From positions 1-64,000 of the forward strand of contig NZ_FOGR01000010.1 of the NCBI RefSeq assembly GCF_900111275.1: DNA of 64,000 nt. The letters are read 5' to 3'. This DNA is from Rhizobium sp. NFR03 (GTDB taxonomy: Bacteria; Pseudomonadota; Alphaproteobacteria; Rhizobiales; Rhizobiaceae). The notes beneath the pieces are model-generated. The model did not search any database, was not told where the DNA came from, and saw only the letters and a program-made list of their open reading frames with translations. Shown here in pieces: positions 38,901 to 48,162 of the stretch; position 1 is the stretch's first letter; each line of letters opens with the position of its first letter. The position numbers and the translations under genes are program-made.

Positions 38901-39506
38901 TCGGGTGCTGGCTTTTCCGTCGAGGCCGATGCAGCCGACACGATCACCGGTTCCCGTCTCTTTCTCGAGGACAAGCGCACCGGGCCGTCCCTGTTGCGCG
39001 GTGCGATCCTGCACCGGTTGTTGCAGGTCCTGCCCGCCCGGGCGCCCGAGACACGCGAAGCGGATGCCGCGCTCTACCTGTCGCGCGCCGTTCCCACATG
39101 GAGCGAGGCACAGCGGGCGAGCATCGTTCGCTCCGTTCTCGCCGTCATCGACGATCCCGTCCTTGCGACGCTTTTCTCCGGCAACAGCCGCGCGGAAGTG
39201 TCGATCATGGGTACGCTTCGGATTGGTGTACGCGAACATGCCGTGTCCGGACGGATCGACCGGCTGGCCGTTACAGACGATGACATCACGATTGCGGATT
39301 TCAAGACGAACCGGGACGTACCCGGCGACGCCAGCGCCATACCAATGGTATACCGGACGCAGCTTGCGATATACCGGGAGATCCTGCGGCCGCTCTATCC
39401 GGCGCATCGTTTCCGCTGCGTTCTCGTCTTCACCGAGGGTCCGTTAGCGATCGAAGTGCCGGACGCGCTGCTCGATGCCGCGCTTGTGGAACTGGCGACA
39501 AAATGA
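35937..39506 (+). CDS. addA: AddA, helicase-nuclease subunit of AddAB
   Basis: 1189-residue UvrD/RecB superfamily 1 helicase with a nuclease tail. Motifs: Walker A VSANAGSGKTHVLTQR, motif Ia LTYTKAAAAEM, DEAQD box VDEAQDTSPVQW, motif III DEKQSIYSFQGA, VMTVHAAKGLEAPVVF, RLLYVGMTRAADRL, and the C-terminal nuclease ITIADFKTNRD. Start at 35937 overlaps the addB stop, which implies coupled synthesis of the two subunits. Confidence 0.95.
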   Translation: MPDDLAPKSGSPADWLNWTTQQQAIASDPKRSAWVSANAGSGKTHVLTQRVIRLLLSGCRASAILCLTYTKAAAAEMSNRVFERLAEWVTLDDAALSARITALEGQAPSAATVAEARRLFARALETPGGLKIQTIHAFCEALLHQFPLEANVAGHFSVLDDRTATILLADARRLLLTAAATEGDPVLTGAFETVLALADDTGLESLLSMIIANRTALQSFLTEADQQGGTDRVLRGALGLDESETADSVIAGFWPLDGLNGPDLTRYIDLARSSGGVKVRDFADGLAVAAELPTPLQRYQALRDLFFSASSGKPKAMSGFFSAPLRKAAPELEDKVQAAYDAVISLSDRLALLRMFEATQAAMVLAERLTQDYEDIKKSRSQLDFDDLINRTARLLTRSDVGAWVHYKLDQGIDHILVDEAQDTSPVQWSIIRSLAEDFFTGDSARGRHRTLFAVGDEKQSIYSFQGARPERFSEEEREARRRIDASGLAFSPVQLQLSFRSTEDVLSAVDTVFRQPAHARGLSARNEPVVHASNRVGHPGLVEIWDAIAPAPSLEEEDWTAAFDATPENAPANILAERIAATLASWIGTETIIEKTTRRVMRPGDVIVLVRKRDAFVNALMRALKTRHDIPVAGADRLVLTAHIAVQDLMALGRFLLLPQDDLSLAAVLKSPLFAMTEEILADVATTRTAGQSLWTALQGSTDPKLEPVVARLANYRTLADTLSVHDLYARLLSADGGRAAFLSRLGSEVSDILDEFLTFCLEHEANGLPGLQSFISGLELEAPTIKREQDKERNEVRVMTVHAAKGLEAPVVFLVDGSGKAFNNQHVPALRMVPSPNGRGPDGETLTIPVWRPPRAPSNSLIDSDTQRLKASAEEEYRRLLYVGMTRAADRLIVCGYSGKLDNPESWHAMVRAGLAADTEGRLLPVDFSAGGLQWSGARWHALTKRTDFDIEPVESEIKADDVGALPPELLEPLPPQRHLPRPLSPSGAGFSVEADAADTITGSRLFLEDKRTGPSLLRGAILHRLLQVLPARAPETREADAALYLSRAVPTWSEAQRASIVRSVLAVIDDPVLATLFSGNSRAEVSIMGTLRIGVREHAVSGRIDRLAVTDDDITIADFKTNRDVPGDASAIPMVYRTQLAIYREILRPLYPAHRFRCVLVFTEGPLAIEVPDALLDAALVELATK

Positions 39507-39608
39507 GATATGGGACATTGAAATTGAGGGTCCGGATCATCACATCCTGATCATGCCCTGCGGGTCATCCGCATTATAGAACCCGCACATAGAAACCAGG
39601 AGCGCATC

Positions 39609-39932
39609 ATGGCGACCGTGAAAGTCGATACATCCAATTTTCAGGATGAAGTTCTCAATGCACAGGAGCCGGTTATCGTCGATTTCTGGGCAGAATGGTG
39701 CGGCCCGTGCAAGATGATCGCACCGAGCCTCGAGGAAATCTCCAACGAGATGGCCGGCAAGGTCAAGGTTGCAAAGATCAACATCGACGAGAACCCCGAG
39801 ATCGCTGCCCAGTACGGCGTCCGCTCGATCCCGACACTCGCGATCTTCAAGGCCGGCGAAGTGGCTGACATCAAGGTTGGTGCTGCGCCGAAAACAGCGC
39901 TGACCTCCTGGATCGCCAACGCTGCCGCTTAA
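39609..39932 (+). CDS. trxA: Thioredoxin
   Basis: 107-residue thioredoxin-1: active site [32 protein letters not shown] with the cis-Pro. Lies 102 bp after addA, which leaves room for its own promoter, and ends at a strong terminator. Confidence 0.97.
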   Translation: MATVKVDTSNFQDEVLNAQEPVIVDFWAEWCGPCKMIAPSLEEISNEMAGKVKVAKINIDENPEIAAQYGVRSIPTLAIFKAGEVADIKVGAAPKTALTSWIANAAA

Positions 39933-39969
39933 AGATCTCGTCCAAGATCATTTGATCCGAGAATTGAAG

Positions 39970-39998
39970 AACCCGGCCTTGAAGCCGGGTTTTTTTTG
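39970..39998 (+). terminator. Rho-independent terminator of trxA
   Basis: AACCCGGC and GCCGGGTT arms around a six-base loop, then a run of T, 38 nt past the trxA stop. Confidence 0.88.
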
Positions 39999-40022
39999 CC
40001 TTCATTGCCGTTAAGCGTTTTT

Positions 40023-41363
40023 TCAGCGCGGTGGCGTGCCGTTGTCGGCAAGCACGTTACCGACGAGATAGAGCGAGCCGCCGATGAGGATGCGGGGAGC
40101 AACCGGCTGGTTCTCGAACAGGACCGACAGGATCGCGAGCGCTTCCGTGACAGAGGAGACCGGCTCGACCTCGAAGCCCTGGGCCGCCGCATCTTCCGCC
40201 AGAACAACCGGATCGATTCCGACATCCGTACCGCGGATCGGCACGGTGAAGACCTGTTCGGCAAGGCCGGAGAAGGCCTGGAAATAGCCGGCGGGATCCT
40301 TGGTGTTGATCATGCCGATGATGAGGAACAGAGGCCGCGGATCGCGCTCCTCGAGGTTCGCCATCGTCTCGGCGATCACCTTGCCGGCGCCAGGATTGTG
40401 GCCGCCATCCACCCAGATCTCCGCACCCTTCGGCGCACGTTCCGCCAGCCGTCCGCTCGTCAGCCGTTGCAGGCGGCCCGGCCATTCCACCGTCGTCAGG
40501 CCCTTCTCGATTGCCGCATCGGACGGGTCGAAACCGGCTGCACGGATGGTACGGATCGCCGCGGCGGCATTGGCATATTGATGCCGGCCGGGGAGGCGCG
40601 GAAGCGGCAGGTCGATCAGTCCGGCATCGTCCTGATAGATCAGGCGGCCGAACTCCTCATGGGCCAGAAAGTCCTGTCCGTAGACGGATACGGGGCAGCG
40701 CAGCCGCTCGGCAGTGGTGACGAGCACGTCGCGCGCCGCCTCTTCCTCCTGCTGTCCAATAACGACGGGACATCCGCGCTTCATGATGCCGGCTTTTTCG
40801 GCCGCAATCAGTTCGACGCGATCACCCAGATAGGCCTGATGGTCGAGCGAGATCGGCATTATGGTGGATACGGCCGGCGTCTTGATGACGTTCGTCGCGT
40901 CGAAACGCCCGCCGAGACCGACCTCGATAATGGCGACATCGGCCGGATGCTCGGAGAAGAGAACGAAGGTGACGGCGGTGAGAATCTCGAAGACGGTAAT
41001 CGTCTCGCCACGATTTGCGGCCGCAACCCGGCGCACCGTATCTGCGAGAACCGCATCCGTCGCATATTCGCCGCGCCCGCCCTTGAAGCCGAGGCGGTAG
41101 CGCTCATGCCAGGAGACGAGGTGCGGCGAGGTGTGGACGTGGACGCAAAGACCTGACGCTTCAAGGATCGCCCGCGAGAAAGCGCTGACCGATCCCTTGC
41201 CGTTGGTGCCCGCCACGTGAATGACGGGCGGCAGACGGTCCTGCGGATTGCCGAGCCTGTCGAGGAGACGCGTGACGCGCTCCAGCGACAGATCGAAGCC
41301 TTTGGGGTGAAGGGCGAGGAGCTTGTCGATCTCCTGCGTGGCTTCGCTTGCCTCGACGGTCAT
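40023..41363 (-). CDS. folC: Bifunctional folylpolyglutamate / dihydrofolate synthase
   Basis: 446-residue Mur-ligase-fold enzyme that adds glutamate to dihydropteroate and to folates. ATP loop HVAGTNGKGSVSAF; SPHLVSWHERYRL is the FolC omega-loop signature; later VGLGGRFDATNVI, PISLDHQAYLG and WVDGGHNPGA. Last gene of the trpF-trpB-trpA-accD-folC series, 8 bp after accD. Confidence 0.95.
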   Translation of the reverse strand: MTVEASEATQEIDKLLALHPKGFDLSLERVTRLLDRLGNPQDRLPPVIHVAGTNGKGSVSAFSRAILEASGLCVHVHTSPHLVSWHERYRLGFKGGRGEYATDAVLADTVRRVAAANRGETITVFEILTAVTFVLFSEHPADVAIIEVGLGGRFDATNVIKTPAVSTIMPISLDHQAYLGDRVELIAAEKAGIMKRGCPVVIGQQEEEAARDVLVTTAERLRCPVSVYGQDFLAHEEFGRLIYQDDAGLIDLPLPRLPGRHQYANAAAAIRTIRAAGFDPSDAAIEKGLTTVEWPGRLQRLTSGRLAERAPKGAEIWVDGGHNPGAGKVIAETMANLEERDPRPLFLIIGMINTKDPAGYFQAFSGLAEQVFTVPIRGTDVGIDPVVLAEDAAAQGFEVEPVSSVTEALAILSVLFENQPVAPRILIGGSLYLVGNVLADNGTPPR

Positions 41364-41371
41364 CGCGTCGC

Positions 41372-42298
41372 TTAAACGCTGGCCGCAACAGGCACGGCTG
41401 CCGCGGGAACCACGATTTCCGGCTCGACGGTCCGTTTGACGGCATCGACCGGCTTCTTGAGCATGATCTTCAGCACGCGGGCGAGCGTCGAGGGGATGTC
41501 GTGACGCTTGATGACCATATCGATCATACCGTGATCCATCAGATATTCCGATGTCTGGAAGCCCTCGGGCAATTTTTCACGGATGGTCTGTTCGATGACG
41601 CGCTTGCCGGCAAAGCAGATTTCGGCGCCGGGCTCCGCCAGGTGCAAATCGCCGAGCATCGCATAGGATGCCGTAACGCCGCCCGTGGTGGGGTTCGTCA
41701 GGACGACGATATAGGGAAGGCCTGCCTCCTTCAGCATCTGCACGGCAACGGTGGTGCGCGGCAACTGCATGAGCGAAAGAATGCCTTCCTGCATGCGGGC
41801 GCCGCCCGAGGCCGGGAAGATGACGAGCGGGCACTTCTCGGCAATCGCGCGCTCGAATGCCTTGATGATCGCCTCGCCGGCGGCAATGCCGAGCGAGCCG
41901 CCCATGAAGGCGAACTCGTGCACGACGGCCACGAGCTTCAGCCCCTCGACGGTGCCGACACCGGCAAGGATCGTATCCTCCATCTCGGTCTTCGCGCGGC
42001 TGTCTCGCAGACGGTCTGTGTACTTCTTCGAGTCGCGGAACTTCAGCGGGTCCTGCGCTACCTTCGGCTGCGGCAGTGCCTCATAGACGCCCTCGTCGAA
42101 GAGGTCCTTCAGACGCGCCTTTGCCGGCATCTTCATGTGGAAGCCGGAGGCGGGAATGACCCATTTGTTTTCTTCGAGATCGCGATGAAACACCATCTCG
42201 CCCGTTTCCGGGCATTTGATCCAAAGGTTTTCCGGAACCTCGCGGCGGCCGAGCATCGAATTGATCTTCGGGCGAACGTAGTTGGTAATCCAGTTCAC
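41372..42298 (-). CDS. accD: Acetyl-CoA carboxylase carboxyltransferase subunit beta
   Basis: 308-residue AccD, catalysing transfer of carboxyl from biotin to acetyl-CoA with AccA. Carboxyltransferase core: [41 protein letters not shown] and [12 protein letters not shown]. In place of the usual four-Cys zinc ribbon the N-terminus reads [19 protein letters not shown] with one Cys, so zinc binding is lost. Ends in an Ala/Val-rich tail. Encoded between trpA and folC. Confidence 0.95.
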   Translation of the reverse strand: MNWITNYVRPKINSMLGRREVPENLWIKCPETGEMVFHRDLEENKWVIPASGFHMKMPAKARLKDLFDEGVYEALPQPKVAQDPLKFRDSKKYTDRLRDSRAKTEMEDTILAGVGTVEGLKLVAVVHEFAFMGGSLGIAAGEAIIKAFERAIAEKCPLVIFPASGGARMQEGILSLMQLPRTTVAVQMLKEAGLPYIVVLTNPTTGGVTASYAMLGDLHLAEPGAEICFAGKRVIEQTIREKLPEGFQTSEYLMDHGMIDMVIKRHDIPSTLARVLKIMLKKPVDAVKRTVEPEIVVPAAAVPVAASV

Positions 42299-42347
42299 AT
42301 GAAACTCCTGAAATCGTTCAGCCTGTCATTGCCCTGAATGTGGGCGA

Positions 42348-43187
42348 TTATTCGGCTGCGGCAAGACGTGCGGCCCGGACGCCGGCCGAAAGGCCGCGAA
42401 CGAGGGCTTCGACGCCCGGAACGGTCGCGCCTGTTGCCTGACCGTCTTCGGTCAGGCTGGATGCGACCTGATTGATGATGACCGTGCCCACAACCACGCC
42501 GTCTGCGGACGCGCCGATGGCACGGGCATGCTCGGCGGTCTTGACACCGAAGCCGACGCAAACCGGCAGGTTGGTATGCTCCTTGATGCGCGCCACGGCG
42601 CCACCGACCAGTGCCGGTTCCGGCAGAGCCGAGCCGGTTATGCCGTTCATGGAGACATAATAGACGAAGCCCGAGGTATTTTCGAGAACCTTGGGCAGAC
42701 GCCGTCCGTCCGTCGTCGGCGTTGCAAGGCGGATGAAGCTGATGCCCTTCTTGAGCGCGGGCAGGCAAAGTTCGTCGTCCATTTCCGGCGGCAGGTCCAC
42801 GACGATCAGGCCATCGATGCCGGCGGCGAGCGCGTTCTCGAGAAAACGGTCCACGCCATAGATGTAGATCGGATTGTAGTAGCCCATCATGACGATCGGC
42901 GTATCCGTATCCGTCTTGCGGAACTGGCGGGACAGCTCCAGCGTCTTTTCGAGTGTCTGGCCGCCGGCGAGCGCGCGCTGGCCCGCAAGCTGGATCGCCG
43001 GGCCATCGGCCATCGGGTCGGAAAAGGGCATGCCGAGCTCGATGATGTCGGCACCGGCGGAAGGCAGCGCCTTCATGATCGACAGGGACGTGTCGAAGTC
43101 GGGATCGCCGCCCATGATGTAGGTGACGAGCACCGGCCGATGCTCGGCGGCAGCCTTGGCGAAGGTCCTGTCGAAACGTGCGCTCAT
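42348..43187 (-). CDS. trpA: Tryptophan synthase alpha subunit
   Basis: 279-residue alpha subunit that cleaves indole-3-glycerol phosphate. Catalytic Glu lies in [18 protein letters not shown], and the second acidic residue in [10 protein letters not shown]; the phosphate loop is [12 protein letters not shown]. Separated from trpB by 4 bp. Confidence 0.97.
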   Translation of the reverse strand: MSARFDRTFAKAAAEHRPVLVTYIMGGDPDFDTSLSIMKALPSAGADIIELGMPFSDPMADGPAIQLAGQRALAGGQTLEKTLELSRQFRKTDTDTPIVMMGYYNPIYIYGVDRFLENALAAGIDGLIVVDLPPEMDDELCLPALKKGISFIRLATPTTDGRRLPKVLENTSGFVYYVSMNGITGSALPEPALVGGAVARIKEHTNLPVCVGFGVKTAEHARAIGASADGVVVGTVIINQVASSLTEDGQATGATVPGVEALVRGLSAGVRAARLAAAE

Positions 43188-43191
43188 GTTC

Positions 43192-44412
43192 TTACAGTCC
43201 CATTCCGAGCAGCTTGCCGACGGTGAAGATATCCTTGTCGCCGCGTCCGCAGAGGTTCATCACGATGATCTGGTCCTTGTCCATCGTCGGCGCCCGCTTG
43301 ATGACTTCGGCGAGCGCATGGCTCGGCTCCAGAGCGGGAATGATGCCTTCGACGCGGGTGAGGAGCTGGAAAGCTTCAAGCGCCTCATGGTCCATGATCG
43401 GCACATATTCGACGCGGCCGGCATCCTTCAGCCAAGAATGCTCGGGCCCGATGCCGGGATAGTCGAGGCCGGCGGAGATCGAGTGGCCCTCCTTGATCTG
43501 ACCGTCCTTGTCCTGCAACAGATAGGTGCGATTGCCATGGAGAACGCCGGGTGAGCCCGCTGTCAGCGAGGCGCAATGCTCCTCGCCGTCGAGACCCTTG
43601 CCGCCGGCTTCCACGCCGACGATCTTGACGCTGGCATCGTCCAGGAACGGGTGAAAGAGACCGATAGCATTGGAGCCGCCGCCGACGGCAGCGATCAGCA
43701 TGTCCGGCAGACGGCCTTCCATGGCCAGCATCTGCTCACGCGTCTCCCGGCCGATGACGGCCTGGAAGTCGCGGACCATTTCCGGATAGGGATGCGGGCC
43801 TGCGGCCGTGCCGATCAGGTAATAGGTGTCGTCCACATTCGTGACCCAGTCGCGCAGGGCCTCGTTCATGGCGTCCTTCAGCGTGCCGTGTCCCGCCGTG
43901 ACGGGGCGTACTTCGGCACCGAGAAGCTTCATGCGGAAGACGTTCGGCGACTGCCGCTCGACATCCGTCGCGCCCATGTAGACCACGCAGGGAAGACCGA
44001 AGCGTGCCGCAACGGTTGCCGTCGCCACGCCGTGCTGGCCGGCGCCGGTTTCCGCGATGATGCGGGTCTTGCCCATACGCTTGGCAAGCAGGATCTGGCC
44101 GAGGCAGTTGTTGATCTTGTGCGACCCGGTGTGGTTCAGCTCGTCGCGCTTGAAATAGACCTTCGCACCGCCAAGCTCTTCCGTCAGGCGCTCGGCGAAA
44201 TAGAGCGGGCTCGGACGGCCGGTATAATGCGTGTTGAGATGTTCGAGCTCGGCCTTGAAGGCGGGATCGGTCTTGGCCTTTTCCCACTCGGCTTCGAGCT
44301 CGAGGATCAGCGGCATCAGCGTTTCCGCAACGAAGCGACCGCCGAAGATACCGAAACGACCGTCCTCGTCGGGGCCGGAACGGAAGGAATTGGGTAGAGG
44401 GGTCTGATTCAC
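43192..44412 (-). CDS. trpB: Tryptophan synthase beta subunit
   Basis: 406-residue PLP enzyme joining indole to serine. The PLP lysine is in [15 protein letters not shown], the phosphate loop is [10 protein letters not shown], and [12 protein letters not shown] is characteristic. It begins with a GTG that overlaps the trpF stop (GTGA); the next residues are [20 protein letters not shown]. Confidence 0.97.
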   Translation of the reverse strand: MNQTPLPNSFRSGPDEDGRFGIFGGRFVAETLMPLILELEAEWEKAKTDPAFKAELEHLNTHYTGRPSPLYFAERLTEELGGAKVYFKRDELNHTGSHKINNCLGQILLAKRMGKTRIIAETGAGQHGVATATVAARFGLPCVVYMGATDVERQSPNVFRMKLLGAEVRPVTAGHGTLKDAMNEALRDWVTNVDDTYYLIGTAAGPHPYPEMVRDFQAVIGRETREQMLAMEGRLPDMLIAAVGGGSNAIGLFHPFLDDASVKIVGVEAGGKGLDGEEHCASLTAGSPGVLHGNRTYLLQDKDGQIKEGHSISAGLDYPGIGPEHSWLKDAGRVEYVPIMDHEALEAFQLLTRVEGIIPALEPSHALAEVIKRAPTMDKDQIIVMNLCGRGDKDIFTVGKLLGMGL

Positions 44413-45083
44413 GTCGTGCTCCTTGACCGGAAAGGCTCTGCGCGAGCCTGTGCAACGGCATCGAAAAACTCTTCCATCCGCCTGAGGTCCTTGACGCCGG
44501 GCGCGCTCTCCACTCCGGAGGAGATGTCGATCGCGCGCGTGCCCGTCATCTCCAGGGCCTCACGGATGTTTCCGGCGTTCAGACCGCCGGAAAGCATGTA
44601 ATCCACCTCCGCGTCAAGCGCGTCGAGGAGCGTCCAGTCGAACGAAACGCCGTTGCCGCCCGGCAGGTCCGAACCCTTGGGGGCTTTTGCATCGAACAGA
44701 AACCTGTCGGCAATGCCGATATAGGCATCCACAGCGCGCAGATCGTCGGCATCGCGCACCGAAAACGCCTTCATGACCGGCCGGCCGTAAATGGCGCGGA
44801 TGTCGAGCGCGCGGGCAGCCGTCTCATGGCCGTGAAGCTGCAGGATGTCGGGGTCGAGCGACGAGACGATTTCGTCCAGCGTGTCGTTATCCGCATCCAC
44901 CGTCACGGCAACGATCTTTGCCTGTCCCCTGATCCGGTCGGCAAGCCGTGCGGCATCGTCCGGCTCGATATTGCGCGGGCTCTTCTCGAAAAAGATGAAG
45001 CCGACATGGTTCGCGCCCAAGGCAACCGCCTTGTCGACGGCTTCGGCGGTCTTCAACCCGCAGATCTTGACATCGATGGTCAT
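44409..45083 (-). CDS. trpF: Phosphoribosylanthranilate isomerase
   Basis: 224-residue TIM-barrel isomerase: [16 protein letters not shown] with the catalytic Cys, [23 protein letters not shown], and the Asp-containing [10 protein letters not shown] and [14 protein letters not shown]. First gene of the minus-strand trp-accD-folC group. The open frame continues to 45140, but homology begins at the ATG at 45083. No leader peptide or attenuator is evident upstream. Confidence 0.95.
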   Translation of the reverse strand: MTIDVKICGLKTAEAVDKAVALGANHVGFIFFEKSPRNIEPDDAARLADRIRGQAKIVAVTVDADNDTLDEIVSSLDPDILQLHGHETAARALDIRAIYGRPVMKAFSVRDADDLRAVDAYIGIADRFLFDAKAPKGSDLPGGNGVSFDWTLLDALDAEVDYMLSGGLNAGNIREALEMTGTRAIDISSGVESAPGVKDLRRMEEFFDAVAQARAEPFRSRSTT

Positions 45084-45158
45084 AAGGCACCGCATTTGCA
45101 TGAATCGCTCTGCGAGTCGAGCCAAAACAAGGGCTCGCATACGCGTCGGTGCACGCGA

Positions 45159-45938
45159 TCAGGTGAAGTCGATGGCATGCAGCAGCGTACCGTTGCGCTT
45201 CAGCCAGTGTCGGGCGTCGGGTGTGCGGGGGCAGAGCCGCTCGCAGAGCGCCCAGAAATTCGGGCCATGGTTCATTTCCTTGAGGTGGGCCACCTCATGG
45301 GCTGCGAGATAATCGATGACGTAGGGCGGCGCCATGACGATCCGCCAGGAGAAATTCAGTGCGCCATCCACCGCGCAGGAGCCCCAGCGACTTCGCGTGT
45401 CCCGCAGCGTCAGAGACTTGATCCGGCGGCCGACATGCAGCGCATGAGCGGGTGCAAGATGCTCCAGATCCTTGCGTGCTTCCTTCTTCAGGAAATCGGC
45501 GATACGACGGCCGAGATGTTCCGGCGCACCGCTGACCCTGAGCACGGCCTCTTCATCGACCACGACGCTTTCCGTGACGCCGCGAAGCCGCCCCGTCCGC
45601 TCGATGCGATGCGCAACGCCACGCAGGAAGATCATGCCCCCCTCTTCCAGCACGCTTTCGCCGGAAAAGCGCGCAAGCCGGCTGGAAAGCCACGCCTGAT
45701 GACGGTCGAGAAACTGCGTAACCTCACGCTCGGGCAGGCCGGGCGGAATGGTCATCTTGAGCGCACGGCCGCCGGGCTCTATCCGCAACGTCATCCGCGT
45801 CGCCCGCGGGTTCTGCCGGATCGTCAACGGAACCGCTCGCCCGTCGACGGTCAGCGTCTTCACGACAGCCTTCGTCACCGGCCGGACAGGTGCGACCGGC
45901 TTCTTCCCGCGAACAGGCTTGAGCAACAGAGGAAACAT
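45159..45938 (-). CDS. YgjP/DUF45 family zinc metallopeptidase
   Basis: 259-residue protein with the DUF45 (M48-like, WLM-type) zinc signature: YLAAHEVAHLKEMNHGPNFW provides HExxH and the third ligand His; RIKSLTLRDTRSRWGSC is the other conserved block. Cytoplasmic, function unclear. The frame is open to 46349, but that extension is antisense-like read-through of the upstream DUF2852 coding region; the ATG at 45938 has an AGGAA site and starts the domain. Confidence 0.85.
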   Translation of the reverse strand: MFPLLLKPVRGKKPVAPVRPVTKAVVKTLTVDGRAVPLTIRQNPRATRMTLRIEPGGRALKMTIPPGLPEREVTQFLDRHQAWLSSRLARFSGESVLEEGGMIFLRGVAHRIERTGRLRGVTESVVVDEEAVLRVSGAPEHLGRRIADFLKKEARKDLEHLAPAHALHVGRRIKSLTLRDTRSRWGSCAVDGALNFSWRIVMAPPYVIDYLAAHEVAHLKEMNHGPNFWALCERLCPRTPDARHWLKRNGTLLHAIDFT

Positions 45939-45986
45939 GGGTTCCTGATAAATGATTCGCGGGTCTTTTTCCCGGGCAAGGAAACG

Positions 45987-46018
45987 AAAAAACCGGCCCT
46001 CCCCACAGGGAAGGCCGG
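45987..46018 (-). terminator. Rho-independent terminator of the DUF2852 gene
   Basis: On the minus strand CCGGCCTTCCC pairs with GGAGGGCCGG across a short loop, followed by six T residues, just past the DUF2852 stop and before the metallopeptidase start. Confidence 0.8.
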
Positions 46019-46065
46019 CCTGGTCTTTGTCAATGAGCGCCTGAGGTTTCGAAGCGCTCGATGCA

Positions 46066-46500
46066 TCAGTTGCCGGTGTAGCCGGTAACCGGGCCATTCG
46101 ACGGGTTGTTGCGTTCGCGCATGAAGCGGTCGAAATCGTCCTGGTCCTTGGCACGGCGCAGTTCGCGGACATAGGCGTCGAAGTCTTCGCGCATATCGTC
46201 CAGACGGCGGCGCTCTTCATCGAGCCGCGCCAGTTCCGCCTCGCGCCAGTCGTCGAAGGCGACGTTGCCGGTGCGGAACGTGCCTCGCGTGAACCCGGTC
46301 TTGCCAAAGCCACCCTTGAAGGTGGAGAACACGGTATCGACGGACGCATTTGCGTCTCGCTTGAAAGCTTTCAGTTTTTCGCCGAAGAGAATGTAGGCGA
46401 GCATGGCAAGGCCAAGCGGCCAGAAGACGACGAAACCGAGAACCATCAACGCAATGGTCGCGGGCGTCCAGTCAGGACGGATCAAGGCATTTTGATTCAT
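46066..46500 (-). CDS. DUF2852 membrane protein
   Basis: 144-residue protein of the DUF2852 group. One N-terminal transmembrane helix (TIALMVLGFVVFWPLGLAMLAYIL, residues 15-38) is followed by a charged coiled-coil-like region (DDWREAELARLDEERRRLDDM) and a Gly/Asn-rich end. Function unknown. The ATG at 46500 (MNQNALIRPDWTP) is preceded by GAGGA about 10 nt upstream. Confidence 0.8.
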   Translation of the reverse strand: MNQNALIRPDWTPATIALMVLGFVVFWPLGLAMLAYILFGEKLKAFKRDANASVDTVFSTFKGGFGKTGFTRGTFRTGNVAFDDWREAELARLDEERRRLDDMREDFDAYVRELRRAKDQDDFDRFMRERNNPSNGPVTGYTGN

Positions 46501-46593
46501 GGGAATTAAGTCCTCGTCAATGAGGGTCCGATCGTCGAACCCGCTTCCATCGATGTGGGAATAACGCCATTCCATCACAAGACGAGGTCATGG

Positions 46594-46618
46594 AAAATCG
46601 GGCAAGGGCTTGCCCGAT
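46594..46618 (-). terminator. Rho-independent terminator of the PHA depolymerase gene
   Basis: Perfect 10-bp stem ATCGGGCAAG / CTTGCCCGAT with a two-base loop and a short T-run on the minus strand, 38 nt after the phaZ stop. Confidence 0.72.
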
Positions 46619-46656
46619 CTCACCATTTTTTGATGTTTCCATTCGCTTTCTCAGGT

Positions 46657-47928
46657 TTAAGCGGTTTTACCACCCTTGATGACCTTCACCGTCGTCGCCT
46701 TGCGACCGTGTTCTCGCTGGAAGGCCGCGATGCGGGGTGCGATCTCGCGGCGGAAGCGCGAACCGTTGAAAACACCGTAATGGCCGACATCCGGCTGCAT
46801 GTAATGCATCCGCATATGGTCTGGAATATTGGAACAGATAGTCTGTGCCGCCTCCGTCTGGCCGACGCCGGAAATGTCGTCGTTTTCGCCTTCCACCGTC
46901 AGCAAGGCCACCTTGCGGATCGCTTGCGTATCCACGCGCTCGCCGCGATGCATCATCTCGCCCTTCGGCAAAGCGTGCTGCATGAAGACGACGTCCACCG
47001 TCTGGAGGTAGAATTCTGCGGTGAGGTCCATTACGGCGAGATATTCGTCGTAGAACTCCCGATGCTTCTCGGCGGCGTCACCGTCATGCTTGACCAGGTG
47101 GTCGAAGAATTCCTTCTGGGCGTTGATATGCCTGTCGAGGTTCATCGACATGAAGCCGGAGAGCTGGAGGAAGCCGGGATAGACCGGCCGCATGAAGCCG
47201 GGCTGCGGAAAGGGAACAGGCATCACGACATTGTCGCGGAACCACTCGATCGGCTTGTCCTTGGCCAGTTTGTTCACCGCGGTCGGGTTGATCCGCGTAT
47301 CGATCGGCCCCCCCATCAGCGTCATCGAGGCCGGCGAGAGCGCGTCGCCCCGGGCTTCCATGATGGCGACGGCTGCGAGAACAGGAACGGCGGGCTGGCA
47401 GACCGCGATGACATGCGTATCGGGACCCAGGAAATGCAGGATCTCGATGACGTATTCGATGTAATCGTCAAGGTCGAACGTCCCCTCGGTCAGGGGCACC
47501 ATGCGGGCGTCGATCCAGTCCGTGATATAGATGTCGGACGTCGGAAGCAGGGCTTCCACAGTGCCGCGCAGCAGGGTCGCGTAGTGGCCGGACATCGGCG
47601 CGACGATCAGGACGCGTGGATCGGACTTGGCCGGCTTTTCGAGGATACGCTCGAAATGAATGAGATTGCAGAAGGGCTGCCGCCAGACGATCTTCTCGTC
47701 GATCGAGATCGGCTGGTCGCCGATGATCGTTTCATGAAGGCCGAATTCCGGCTTGCCGTAGCGGCGGGTCGAGCGTTCGAAGACCTCAAGACCGGCGGCG
47801 GCAGTACGGCCGAGATAGGTTTGCGAAAGCGGATTGAGCGGGTTGCTATAGGCCAGACGCATGGCGTCGGCTGCGGCACGCCAGGGAGCCATGATCGCAT
47901 GGTTCAGTTCGTAGAATTGGTAAAACAC
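46657..47928 (-). CDS. phaZ: Intracellular polyhydroxyalkanoate depolymerase
   Basis: 423-residue alpha/beta hydrolase of the intracellular PHB depolymerase family, which mobilises storage polyester. The nucleophile elbow region reads HVIAVCQPAVPVL with Cys instead of Ser, as in the Ralstonia PhaZa1 type; GGPIDTRINPTAVN, VEGENDDISG and DVGHYGVFNG (catalytic Asp and His regions) follow. The start is a GTG at 47928 with AGGAG 10 nt upstream; the TTG three codons earlier lies too close to that site. A possible 18-residue peptide gene lies about 110 bp upstream. Confidence 0.92.
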   Translation of the reverse strand: MFYQFYELNHAIMAPWRAAADAMRLAYSNPLNPLSQTYLGRTAAAGLEVFERSTRRYGKPEFGLHETIIGDQPISIDEKIVWRQPFCNLIHFERILEKPAKSDPRVLIVAPMSGHYATLLRGTVEALLPTSDIYITDWIDARMVPLTEGTFDLDDYIEYVIEILHFLGPDTHVIAVCQPAVPVLAAVAIMEARGDALSPASMTLMGGPIDTRINPTAVNKLAKDKPIEWFRDNVVMPVPFPQPGFMRPVYPGFLQLSGFMSMNLDRHINAQKEFFDHLVKHDGDAAEKHREFYDEYLAVMDLTAEFYLQTVDVVFMQHALPKGEMMHRGERVDTQAIRKVALLTVEGENDDISGVGQTEAAQTICSNIPDHMRMHYMQPDVGHYGVFNGSRFRREIAPRIAAFQREHGRKATTVKVIKGGKTA

Positions 47929-48039
47929 TGGATGCAAACTCCTTTTTACCGTGAGCGGAGACGTCTCTGGCGTAAAGTCCCCGTTCCATATTCCTCTAAT
48001 ATTTCAGGCTACGCTTTATTGTGCAGTGCGGCAAGTGTG

Positions 48040-48096
48040 TTAGAGTATCATGGTTGGCCGGTGCGAAACTGTAGCAAGACCTTCCTTCTCCATCAT
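48040..48096 (-). CDS. Possible 18-residue peptide upstream of phaZ
   Basis: A very strong ribosome site (AGGAGGA, 48104-48110) stands 7 nt before ATG-ATG and an 18-codon frame, MMEKEGLATVSHRPTMIL, ending at TAA. It is by far the best start signal in the 234-bp phaZ-aldolase gap and lies on the phaZ strand, 111 bp upstream of the phaZ start. It may be a free-standing small protein or a leader peptide regulating phaZ. I do not recognise a family with certainty. Confidence 0.45.
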   Translation of the reverse strand: MMEKEGLATVSHRPTMIL

Positions 48097-48162
48097 CTTG
48101 AAATCCTCCTACATTCCCGGACGAAGTGTGCGCCCGAAGGCATTGACAAGTCGATAAGCCCC

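Noticed and set aside
37422-39407. 661-codon minus-strand frame opposite addA
   Set aside because: AddA motifs are complete on the plus strand; this is a mirror frame.
45939-46349. N-terminal extension of the metallopeptidase frame
   Set aside because: It overlaps the DUF2852 coding region in another frame and crosses its terminator; the start at 45938 is better supported.
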